A stretch of 64,000 bases of DNA, taken from positions 34,293,665-34,357,664 of the forward strand of contig NC_065570.1 of the NCBI RefSeq assembly GCF_937616625.2, given 5' to 3'. Below are positions 49,951 to 61,560 of this stretch, piece by piece. The stretch is from Mercurialis annua (taxonomy: Eukaryota; Streptophyta; Magnoliopsida; Malpighiales; Euphorbiaceae). The notes beneath the pieces were generated by a model. That model did no database searches and was not told where the DNA came from. It was given only the letters and a program-made list of their open reading frames with translations. The translations under genes and the position numbers were made by a program. How positions within the stretch are numbered: the first letter of the stretch is position 1; each line of letters begins with the position of its first letter.

Positions 49951-52900
49951 GAAACGTTTGGATTTGTTTTGCAACATTTTAAACGTTTGTTTTTTTTTTG
50001 TAACGCTAAAAAGGCGAAATGTTTGGATTTGTTTCGTAACGTTTGTAAACGTTTTGCTGAAATCGCTAAAATGGTGTAATGTTTGGATTTTTTTCGTATC
50101 GTTTGTAAACGTTTGGCTTAAATCGCTAAAAACGTTAAACGTTTGGATTTAATTCATAACCTTTGTAAACGTTTGGCTTAAATCGCTAAAAAGGTTAAAA
50201 GTTTGGATTTGTTTCGAAACGTTTGTAAGCGTTTGGCTCAAATCGCTAAAAAGGTGAAACGTTTGGATTCGTCTCTTAATGTTTGTAAACGTTTGGCTTC
50301 AATCGCTAAAAAGGGGGATTGTTTGGATTTGTTTCGTAATGTTTGTAAATGTTAGGCATAAATCACAAAAACAGTGAAACGTTTGGATTTGTTTCGTAAC
50401 GTTTTAAACATTTGGCTTAAACCGGTAAAATGGGGAAACGTTTGTATTTGTTTTTGTAACGTTTGTAAACGTTTGGCTTAAATCGCTAAAAATGTTAAAA
50501 GTTTGGATTTGTTTCGAAACGTTTGTAAGAGTTTGACTCAAATCGTTAAAAAGGTGAAACGTTTGGATTTGTCTCTTAATGTTTGTAAACGTTTGGCTTC
50601 AATCGCTAAAAAGGGGGATTGTTTGGATTTGTTTTGAAATGTTTGTAAACGTTAGGCATAAATCACAAAAACGGTGAAACGTTTGGATTTGTTTCTAACG
50701 TTTTAAACATTTGGCTTAAACCGGTAAAATGGGGAAACGTTTGTATTTGTTTCATAACGTTTGTAAACGTTTGGCTTAAATCGCTATAAAGGTGAAACGT
50801 TTTGATTTATTTCGTAGCGATTGTAAACGTTTTGCTTAAATGGCTAAAAAGGTGAAACGTTTAGATTTGTTTCGTAACGTTTGTAAACGTTTGGCTTAAA
50901 TCGCTAAAAAGGTGAAACATTTGAATTTGTTTCGTAACGTTTGTAAATGTTTGGTTTAAATCGCTAAACTGGTGAAACATTTGGATTTGTTTCGTCACGT
51001 TTGTAAACGTTTGAGTTAAATTGCTAAAAAAGTGAAACGCTTGGATTTGTTTCGTAACGTTTGTTAACGTTTGGCTTAAATTGCTAAAAAGGTGACACAT
51101 TTGGATTTGTTTCCTAACCTTTGTAGACTTTTGGCTTAATCGCTAAAAAGGTGAAATGTTTGGATTTGTTTCCTAACGTTTGTAAAGATTTCGCTTAAAT
51201 CGCTAAAAAGGTGAAACCTTTGCATTTGTTTCGTAACGTTTGTAAAACGTTTGGGTTAAATTGCTAAACATGTGAAACGCATAGATTTGTTTCGTTACGT
51301 TTGTAAACATTTGGCTTATATTGCTAAAAAGGTGAAACACTTGGATTTGTTACTTAATGTTTGTAAACGTTTGGCTTAAATCGCTAAAAAGACGAAACGT
51401 TTGGATTTATTTCGTAAAGTTTGTCAACGTTTGGCTTAAATCGCTATGAAACGTTTGGATTTGTTTCGTAACGTTTGTAAACGTCTGGCTTAAATCGCTA
51501 AAAAGGGGTAACGTTTGGACTTGTTTCCTAACTTTTGTAAACGTTTGGCTTAAATCTCTAAAAATATGAAACGTTTCATTTGTTTCGTAACGTTTGTAAA
51601 CATTTAGCTTAAATTGCTAAAAAGGTGAAACGCTTGAATTTTTTTCGTAACGTTTGTAAACGTTTGGCTTAAATTGCTAAAAAGGTGAAACATCTAGATT
51701 TTTCCTAACCTTTGTAAACGTTTGGCTTAAATCGCTAACAAGGGGAAATGTTTGGATTTGTTTTGTAATGTTTGTAAACATTTGGTTTAAATCGCTAAAA
51801 AGGTGAAACATTTGGATTTGTTTCGTAACATTTGTAAGCGTTTGGTTTAAATTGCTAAAAATGTGAAACGCTTGAATTTGTTTCGTAATGTTTGTAAACG
51901 TTTGGCTTAAATTGCTAAAAAGTTAAACGCTTGGATTTGTTTCTTAACGTTTGTAAACGTTTGGCTAAAATCGCTAAAAAGACGAAACGTTTGGATTTAT
52001 TTCGTAACGTTTGTAAACGTGTGGCTTAGATCGCTAAAAAGATGAAACGTTTAGATTTGTTTCGTAACGTTTGTAAACGTCTAGTTTAAATCGCTTAGAA
52101 GGGGAAGCGTTTGGATTTGTTTCGTAACTTTTGTAAACGTTTGGCTTATATCGCTAAAAATGTGAAACGTTTCATTTGTTTCGTAACGTTTGTTAACGTC
52201 TGGCTTAAATTTCTAAAAAAGTGAAATGCTTGGATTTGTTTCGTAACATTTGTAAACGTTTGGCTTAAATTGCTAAAAAGGTGAAACACTTGGATTTGTT
52301 TCTTAACGTTTGTAAACATTTGGCTTAAATCGCTAAAAAGACGAAACGGTTGGATTTATTTCGTAATGTTTGTAAACGTTTGGCTTAAATAGCTAAAAAG
52401 ATGAAACGTTTGGATTTGTTTCGTAACATTTGTAAACATCTGGCTTAAATCGCTAAAAAAGGGGAAACGTTTGGATTTGTTTCGTAACTTTTGTAAACGT
52501 TTGGCTTAAATCGCTAAAAATGTGAAACGTTTCATTTGTTTCGTAACGTTTGTAAACGTTTGGCCTAAATTGCTAAAAAGGTGAAATGCTTGGATTTGTT
52601 TCATAACATTTGTAAACGTTTGGCTTAATTTTCTAAAAAGGTGAAACGCTTGGATTTGTTTCGTAACGTTTGTAAACGTTTGGCTTAAATTGCTAAAAAG
52701 ATAAAAATGTTGGTTTTGTATCGTAATATTTATAAAGGTTTGGCTTAAATCGCTAAAAATGTGAAACGTTTGGATTTGTTTTTCAACGTTTTAAACGTTT
52801 GTTTTGTTTGTAACGTTTGTAAACGTTTGGCTTAAATCACTAAAGAGGGAAAACGTTTGAATTTTTTTCGTAACGTTTGTAAATGTTTGGCTTAAATTGC

Positions 52901-53145
52901 TAAAAAGGCAAAATGTTTGGATTTGTTTCATAACGTGTGTAAACGTTTTGCTGAAATCGCTAATATGGTGTAATATTTGAATTTGTTTCGTAACGTTTGT
53001 AAACGTTTGGCTTAAATCACTAAAAAGGTTAAACGTTTGGATTTAATTCATAACCTTTGTAAACGTTTGGTTTAAATTGCTAAAATTGTGAAACGCTTGA
53101 ATTTGTTTCGTAATTTTTGTAAACGTTTGGCTTAAATTGCTAAAA
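49950..53145 (+). repeat. Family II 4-kb unit, second copy, to the end of family II
   Basis: Second copy of the 4-kb unit. Relative to the first copy it keeps about 480 bp around 51,915-52,395 that the first lacks (offset rises from about 3,979 to about 4,459), and it has a short deletion at 51,445 ('CGCTATGAAACG'). Near the end, 'GCTAAAATTGTGAAACG' (53,079) matches the monomer at 36,772. Poly-T monomers are at 49,990 (T10), while at 52,800 the equivalent position reads 'TGTTTTGTTTGTAACG'. Confidence 0.78.
50166..50765 (+). repeat. 300-bp tandem duplication, copied with the 4-kb unit
   Basis: The same five-monomer duplication as at 46,200-46,799, with the same odd join monomer 'TTTGTTTTTGTAACG' (50,447). 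Copies are about 50,166-50,465 and 50,466-50,765. Sharing the join shows that the 300-bp duplication came first and the 4-kb duplication later. Confidence 0.9.
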
Positions 53146-55340
53146 AAGGTGAAATGTTTGGATATTTTCGTAACGTTTATAAACGTTTGGCTTAAATTGC
53201 TAAAAAAGGGAAACGCTTGGATTTGTTTCGTAACGTTTGTAAACGTTTGTCTTAAATTGCTAAAAAGGTGAAACGCTTGGATTTGTTTCGTAATATTTGT
53301 AAACGTTTTATTTACATTGCTAAAAAGGTTAAACGTTTCGATTTGTTTCATAGCGTTTGTAAACGTTTGGCTTAAATCTCTAAAAAGGTGAAACGTTTGG
53401 ATTTGTTTCGTACCGTTTGTAAACGTTTGGCTTAAATTTCTAAAAAGGGGAAACGTTTGGATTTGTTTCCTAACATGTGTAAACGTTTGGCTTAAATCGC
53501 TAAAAAGGTGAAACCTTTGGATTTGTTTCGTAACATCTGTAAACGTTTGGTTTAAATTGCTAAAAATGTGAAACGCTTGGATTTATTTCGTTACGTTTGT
53601 AAACGTTTGGCTTAAATTGCTAAAAAGGTGAAACGCTTGGATTTGTTTCGTAACGTTTGTAAACGTCTGGCTTAAATCGCTAAAAAGACGAAACGTTTGG
53701 ATTTATTTCGTAACGTTTGTAAACGTTTGGCTTAAATTGCTAAAATGATGAGACGTTTGGATTTGTTTCGTGACTTTTGGATTTGTTTCGTAACGTTTGT
53801 AAACGTCTGGCTTAAATCGCTAAAAAGGGGAAACTTTTGGATTTGTTTCGTAACTTTTGTAAACGTTTGGCTTATATCCCTAAAAATGTGAAACGTTTCA
53901 TTTGTTTTGTAACGTTTGTAAACGTTTAGCTTAAATTGCTAAAAAGGTGAAACGCCTGGATTTGTTTTGTATCGTTTGTAAATGTTTGGCTTTAATTGCT
54001 AAAAAGGGAAACTTTTTGATTTGTTTCATAATGGTTGTAAACGTTTGGCTTAAATCGATAAAAAGGTGAAACTTTTAGATTTGTTTCGTAACTTTCATAA
54101 ACGTTTGGCTTAAATCGCAAAAAAGGTGAAACATAGTGATTTGTTTCGTAACGCTTGTAAATGTTTGGCTTAAATCGCTAAGAAGGTGAAACATTTGGAT
54201 TTGTTTCGTAACGTTTGTAAACGTTTAGTTTAAATTTCTAAAAAGGTGAAACGTTTGTATTTGTTTCGTAACATTTGTAAACGTTTGGCTTAAATTGCTA
54301 AAAAGGTGAAACATTTTGATTTGTTTCGAAAGGTTTGTAACTGTTTGGCTTAAATCGCTAAAAAGGTGAAACGTTTAGATTTGTTTCGTAACGTTTGTAA
54401 ACGTTTGGCTTAATCGCTACAATGGTGAAATGTTTGGATTTGTTTCGTGACGTTTGTAAATGTTTGGCTTACATCGCTAAAAAGGGGAAACATTTGGATT
54501 TGTTTCGTAATGTTTGTAAACTTTTGGCTTACATTGCTAAAAAGGTGAAATGTTTGGATTTGTTTCGTAGCATTTGTAAACGTTTGGCTTAGATCTCTAA
54601 AATGGTGAAACATTTGGATTTGTTTCGTACCGTTTGTAAACGTTTTGCTTATATCGCTAAAAAGGTAAAATGTTTGGATTTGTTTCTTAACGTTTGTAAA
54701 CTTTTGGCTTAAATTGCTAAAAAGGTGAAACGCTTGGATTTATTTCGTAACGTTTTTAAACATTTGGCTTAAATTGCTAAAAAGGTGACATGTTGGGATT
54801 TGTTTTGTAACGTTTGTAAACGTTTGGCTTAAATTACTAAAAAGGTTAAATGCTTGGATTTGTTTCGTAACATTTGTAAACGCTCGGCTTAATCGCTAAA
54901 AAGGTGAAATATTTGGATTTGTTTCTTGTAAACGTTTAGCCTATATTGCTAGAGAGGTGAAACACTTGGATTTGCTTCGTAACACTTGTAAACGTTTGGC
55001 TTAAATTGCTAAAAAGGAGAAACGCTTGGATTTTTTTCGCAACGTTTGTAAACATTTTTCTTAAATTACTAAAAAGGAGAAACGCTTGGATTTGTTTCGT
55101 AGCGTTTATAAAAGTTTGGCTTAAATCGCTAAAAAGGTGAAACGTTTGGATTTGTTTCGTACCGTTTGTAAACGTTTGGCTTAAATCACTAAAAAGATGA
55201 AACGTTTGTATTTGTTTCGTAACCTTTAAAAACGTTTTGCTTAAATCGCTAAAAAGGGGAAACGTTTTGATTTGTTCCGTAACGTTTGTAAACGTTTGGC
55301 TTAGATCGCTAAAAAGGTGAAACGTTTGGATTTGTTTCAT
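53145..55340 (+). repeat. Higher-order family I resumes, shortened unit
   Basis: The switch from family II to family I is at about 53,145, where 'GGTGAAATGTTTGGATATTT' begins the sequence known from about 27,110. Family I marks follow at 53,745 ('GATGAGACG'), 54,329 ('GAAAGGTTTGTAACTG') and 54,920 ('TTTCTTGTAAACGTTTAGCC'). At about 54,870 about 480 bp present in the next copy (about 57,500-57,980) is missing, so the spacing to that copy changes from about 2,630 to about 3,112. Confidence 0.85.
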
Positions 55341-58300
55341 AAAGTTTTAAACGTTTAGCTGAAATCGCCAAAATGGGGAAACATTTAAAATTTTTTCGTA
55401 ACGTTTGGCTAAAATCGCTTAATAGGTAAACGTTTGGTTTTGTTCTGTAACGTTTGTAAACGTTCCACTTAAATTGCTAAAAACGTGAAATAATTGGATT
55501 TGTTTCGTAACGTTGGTAAACGTTTGACATAAATTTCTAAAAAGGTGAAACACTTGGTATTGTTTCATAACCTTTGTAAACGTTTGGCTTAAATTGCTAA
55601 AAAGGTGAAATGCTTGGATTTGTTTCGTAATGTTTGTGAACGTTTGGCTTAAATTGCTAAAAAGGTGAAACGCTTGGATTTGTTTCGTAACGTTGATAAA
55701 GGTTTGGCTTAAATTGCTAAAAGGTGAAACATTTGGATTTGTTTCATAACATTTGTAAACATTGGGCTTAAATAGCTAAAAAGGTGAAATGTTTGGATTT
55801 TTTCGTAACTTTTATAAACGTTTGGCTTAAATAGCTAAAAAAGGGAAACGCTTGGATTTGTTTCGTAACGTTTGTAAACGTTTGTCTTATATTGCTAAAA
55901 AGGTGAAACGCTTGGATTTGTTTCGTAATATTCGTAAACATTTTACTTATATTGCTAAAAAGGTTAAACGTTTCGATTTGTTTCGTAGCGTTTGTAAACG
56001 TTTGGCTTAAATCTCTAAAAAGGTGAAAAGTTTGGATTTGTTTCGTACCGTTTGTAAACATTTGGCTTAGATTTCTAAAAAGGGAAAACGTTTGGATTTG
56101 TTTCCTAACGTGTGTAAACGTTTGGCTTAAATCGCTAAAAAGGTGAAACCTTTGGATTTGTTTCGTAACATCTGTAAATGTTTGGTTTAAATTGCTAAAA
56201 ATGTGAAACGCTTGGATTTATTTCGTTACGTTTGTAAACGTATGGCTTAAATTGCTAAAAGGTGAAACGCTTGGATTTGTTTCGTAATGTTTGTAAACGT
56301 TTGGCTTAAATCGCTAAAAAGACGAAACGTTTGGATTTATTTCTTAATGTTTGTAAACGTTTGGCTTAAATTGCTAAAAGGATGAGACGTTTGGATTTGT
56401 TTCTTGACGTTTGGATTTGTTTCATAATGTTTGTAAACGTCTGGCTTAATTCGCTAAAAAGGGGAAACTTTTGGATTTGTTTCGTAACTTTTGTAAACGT
56501 TTGGCTTAAATCCCTAAAAATGGGAAACGTTTCATTTGTTTCGTAACGTTTGTAAAAGTTTAGCTTAAATTGCTAAAAAGGTGAAACGCCTGGATTTGTT
56601 TCGTATCGTTTGTAAACTTTTGGCTTAAATTGCTAAAAAGGTGAAACGTTTTGATTTGTTTCATAATGGTTGTAAACGTTTGGCCTAAATCGTTAAAAAG
56701 GTGAAACTTTTAGATTTGTTTCGTAACTTTTATAAACGTTTGGCTTAAATCGCTAAAAAGGTAAAACATTGTGATTTGTTTCGTAACGCTTGTAAATGTT
56801 TGGCTTAAATCGCTAAAAAGGTGAAACATTTGGATTTGTTTCGTAACGTTTGTAATTTGGTTTAAATTTCTAAAAAGGTGAAACGTTTGTATTTGTTTCG
56901 TAACGTTTGTAAACGTTTGGCTTAAATTGCTAAAAAGGTGAAACGTTTTGATTTGTTTCGAAAGGTTTGTAACTGTTTGGCTTAAATCGCTAAAAAGGTG
57001 AAACGTTTAGATTTGTTTCGTAACGTTTGTAAACGTTTGGCTTAAATCGCTACAAAGGTGAAATGTTTGGATTTGTTTCGTAACGTTTGTAAATGTTTGG
57101 CTTAAATCGCTAAAAAGGGGAAACATTTGGATTTGTTTCGTAATGTTTGTAAAGTTTTGGCTTACATTGCTAAAAAGGTGAAATGTTTGGATTTGTTTCG
57201 TAGCATTTGTAAACGTTTGGCTTAGATCTCTAAAAAGGTGAAACATTTGGATTTGTTTCGTACCGTTTGTAAACGTTTGGCTAATATCGCTAAAAAGGTA
57301 AAATGTTTGGATTTGTTTCTTAACGTTTGTAAACTTTTGACTTAAATTGCTAAAAAGGTGAAATGCTTGGATTTATTTCGTAACGTTTTTAAACATTTGG
57401 CTTAAATTGCTAAAAAGGTGACATGTTGGGATTTGTTTTGTAACATTTGTAAACATTTGGCTTAAATTACTAAAAAGGTGAAATGCTTGGATTTGTTTCG
57501 GAACATTTGTAAACGTTTGGCTTAATTTTCTAAAAAGGTGAAACGCTTGGATTTGTTTCGTAATGTTTGTAAACGTTTGGCTTAAATTGCTAAAAAGATA
57601 AAACGGTTGGTTTTGTTTCGCAACGTTTGTAAAGGTTTGGTTTAAATCACTAAAAAATGTGAAACGTTTGGATTTAATTTGTAACGTTTAAAACGTTTGG
57701 TTTTGTTTCGTAACGTTTGTAAATGTTTGGCTTAAATCGTTAAAAATGTGAAACGTTTGGATTTGTTTAGTAACGTTTTAAACGTTTGGTTTTGTTTTGT
57801 AATGTTTGTAAACATTTGGCTTAAATCGCTAAAAAGGGGAAACACTTGGATTTGTTTCATAACGTTTTTAAACGTTTGGCTTAAATTGCTAAATAGGCGA
57901 AATTTTGGATTTGTTTCGTAACGTTTGTAAACGTTTGGCTAAAATCGCTAAAAAGGTGAAACGTTTGGTTTTGTTTCGTAACATTTGTAAACGCTCGGCT
58001 TAATCGCTAAAAAGGTGAAATATTTGGATTTGTTTCTTGTAAACGTTTAGCCTATATTGCTAGAAAGGTGAAACACTTGGATTTGCTTCGTAAAACTTGT
58101 AAACGTTTGGCTTAAATTGCTAAAACGGAGAAACGCTTGGATTTTTTTCGCAACGTTTGTAAACATTTATCTTAAATTGCTAAAAAGGTGAAACGTTTGG
58201 ATTTGTTTCATAGCGTTTATAAACATTTGGCTTAAATCGCTAAAAAGGTGAAACGTTTGGATTTGTTTCGTACCGTTTGTCAACGTTTGGCTTAAATCAC

Positions 58301-58450
58301 TAAAAAGATGAAACATTTGTATTTGTTTCGTAACCTTTAAAAACGTTTGGCTTAAATCGCTAAAAAGCGGAAACGTTTGGATTTGTTTCGTAACGTTTGT
58401 AAACGTTTGGCTTAGATCGCTAAAAAGGTGAAACGTTTGGATTTGTTTCA
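55340..58450 (+). repeat. Family I 3.11-kb unit, copy a
   Basis: A complete unit of about 3,111 bp (about 52 monomers), measured from 'TAAACGTTTAGCTGAAATCG' at about 55,346 to the same mark at about 58,457. Internal marks: 'AACGTTCCACTTAAATTG' (55,460), 'GATGAGACG' (56,379), 'GAAAGGTTTGTAACTG' (56,959), 'GACATGTTGGG' (57,419), 'GGCGAAATTTTGG' (57,897), 'TTTCTTGTAAACGTTTAGCC' (58,032) and 'AACCTTTAAAAACG' (58,331). Confidence 0.92.
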
Positions 58451-61400
58451 TAAAGTTTTAAACGTTTAGCTGAAATCGCTAAAATGGGGAAACATTTAAA
58501 TTTTTTTCGTAACGTTTGGCTATAATCGCTTAATAGGTGAAACGTTTGGTTTTGTTCTGTAACGTTTGTAAACGTTCCACTTAAATTGCTAAAAACTTGA
58601 AATAATTGGATTTGTTTCGTAACGTTGGTAAACGTTTGACATAAATTGCTAAAAAGGTGAAACACTTGGTATTGTTTCATAACCTTTGTAAACGTTTGGC
58701 TTAAATTGCTAAAAAGATGAAATGCTTGGATTTGTTTCGTAATGTTTGTGAACGTTTGGCTTAAATTGCTAAAGAGGTGAAACGCTTGGATTTGTTTCTT
58801 AACGTTGATAAAGGTTTGGCTTAAATTGCTAAAAAGGTGAAACATTTGGATTTGTTTCATAACATTTGTAAACATTTGGCTTAAATAGCTAAAAAGGTGA
58901 AATATTTGGATTTTTTCGTAACGTTTATAAAAGTTTGGATTAAATTGCTAAAAAAGGGAAACGCTTGGATTTGTTTCGTAACGTTTGTAAACGTTTGTCT
59001 TATATTGCTAAAAAGGTGAAACGCTTGGATTTGTTTCGTAATATTTGTAAACGTTTTACTTATATTGCTAAAAAGGTTAAACGTTTCGATTTGTTTCATA
59101 GCGTTTGTAAGCGTTTGGCTTAAATCTCTAAAAGGTGAAACGTTTGGATTTGTTTCGTACCGTTTGTAAACGTTTGGCTTAGATTTCTAAAAAGGGGAAA
59201 CATTTGGATTTGTTTCCTAACGTGTGTAAACGTTTGGCTTAAATCGCTAAAAAGGTGAAACCTTTGGATTTGTTTCGTAACATCTGTAAACGTTTGGTTT
59301 AAATTGCTAAAAATGTGAAACGCTTGTATTTATTTCGTTACGTTTGTAAACGTTTGGCTTAAATTGCTAAATGGTGAAACGCTTGGATTTGTTTCGTAAT
59401 GTTTGTAAACGTTTGGCTTAAATCGCTAAAAAGACGAAACGTTTGGATTTATTTCGTAACGTTTGTAAACGTTTGGCTTAAATTGCTAAAAGCATGAGAC
59501 GTTTGGATTTGTTTCGTGACGTTTGGATTTGTTTCGTAATGTTTGTAAACGTCTGACTTAATTCGCTAAAAAGGGGAAACTTTTGGATTTGTTTCGTAAC
59601 TTTTGTAAACGTTTGGCTTAAATCCCTAAAAATGGGAAACGTTTCATTTGTTTCGTAACGTTTGTAAACGATTAGCTTAAATTGCTAAAAAGGTGAAACG
59701 CCTGGATTTGTTTCGTATCGTTTGTAAACGTTTGGCTTAAATTGCTAAAAAGGTGAAATGTTTTGATTTGTTTCATAATGGTTGTAAACGTTTGGCCTAA
59801 ATCGCTAAAAAGGTGAAACTTTTAGATTTGTTTCGTAACTTTTATACACGTTTGGCTTAAATCGCTAAAAAGGTAAAATATTGTGATTTGTTTCGTAACG
59901 CTTGTAAATGTTTGGCTTAAATCGCTAAAAAGGTGATACATTTGGATTTGTTTCGTAACGTTTGTAAACGTTTGGTTTAAATTTCTAAAAAGGTGAAACG
60001 TTTGTATTTGTTTCGTAACGTTTGTAAACGTTTGGCTTAAATTGCTAAAAAGGTGAAACGTTTTGATTTGTTTCGAAAGGTTTGTAACTGTTTGGCTTAA
60101 ATCGCTAAAAAGGTGAAACGTTTAGATTTATTTCGTAACGTTTGTAAACGTTCGGCTTAAATCGCTACAAAGGTGAAATGTTTGGATTTGTTTCGTAACG
60201 TTTGTAAATGTTTGGCTTAAATCGCTAAAAAGAGGAAACATTTGGATTTGTTTCGTAATGTTTGTAAACTTTTGGCTTACATTGCTAAAAAGGTGAAATG
60301 TTTGGATTTGCTTCGTAGCATTTGTAAACGTTTGGCTTCGATCTCTAAAAAGGTGAAACATTTAGATTTGTTTCGTACCGTTTGTAAACGTTTGGCTTAT
60401 ATCGCTAAAAAGGTAAAATGTTTGGATTTGTTTCTTAACGTTTGTAAACTTTTGGCTTAAATTGCTAAAAAGGTGAAACGCTTGGATTTATTTCGTAACG
60501 TTTTTAAACATTTGGCTTAAATTGCTAAAAAGGTGACATGTTGGGATTTGTTTTGTAACATTTGTAAACATTTGGCTTAAATTACTAAAAAGGTGAAATG
60601 CTTGAATTTGTTTCGGAACATTTGTAAACGTTTGGCTTAATTTTCTAAAAAGGTGAAACGCTTGGATTTGTTTCGTAATGTTTGTAAACGTTTGGCTTAA
60701 ATTGCTAAAAAGATAAAACGGTTGGTTTTGTTTCGCAACGTTTGTTAAGGTTTGGTTTAAATCACTAAAAAATGTGAGACGTTTGGATTTAATTTGTAAC
60801 GTTTAAAACGTTTGGTTTGTTTCGTAACCTTTGTAAATGTTTGACTTAAATCGCTAAAAATGTGAAACGTTTGGATTTGTTTAGTAATGTTTTAAACGTT
60901 TGGTTTTGTTTCGTAATGTTTGTAAACGTTTGGCTTAAATCGCTAAAAAGGGGAAACGCTTGGATTTATTTCATAACGTTTTTAAACGTTTGGCTTAAAT
61001 TGCTAAATAGGCGAAATTTTGGATTTGTTTCGTAACGTTTGTAAACGTTTGGCTAAAATCGCTAAAAAGGTGAAACTTTTGGTTTTGTTTCGTAACATTT
61101 GTAAACGCTCGGCTTAATCGCTAAAAAGATGAAATATTTGGATTTGTTTCTTGTAAACGTTTAGCCTATATTGCTAGAAAGGTGAAACACTTGGATTTGT
61201 TTCGTAACACTTGTAAACGTTTGGCTTAAATTGCTAAAAAGGAGAAACACTTGGATTTTTTTTGCAACGTTTGTAAACATTTTTCTTAAATTGCTAAAAA
61301 GGTGAAACGTTTGGATTTGTTTCGTAGCGTTTATAAACGTTTGGCTTAAATCGCTAAAAAAGTGAAACGTTTGGATTTGTTTCGTAACGTTTGTAAACGT

Positions 61401-61560
61401 TTGGCTTAAATCACTAAAAAGATGAAACGTTTGTATTTGTTTCGTAACCTTTAAAAACGTTTGGCTTAAATCGCTAAAAAGGGGAAACGTTTGGATTTGT
61501 TTCGTAACGTTTGTAAACGTTTTGGCTTAGATCGCTAAAAATGGGAAACGTTTGGATTTG
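58450..61560 (+). repeat. Family I 3.11-kb unit, copy b
   Basis: Complete unit in direct succession to copy a, with all internal marks at an offset of 3,112-3,121: 59,492, 60,075, 61,015, 61,148 and 61,446. Over about 300 bp (58,150-58,450 against the same part near 61,265-61,565) I counted about 12 differences by eye, so these neighbours are roughly 96% identical there. About four of the 12 are CpG to CA or TG changes. Confidence 0.92.
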
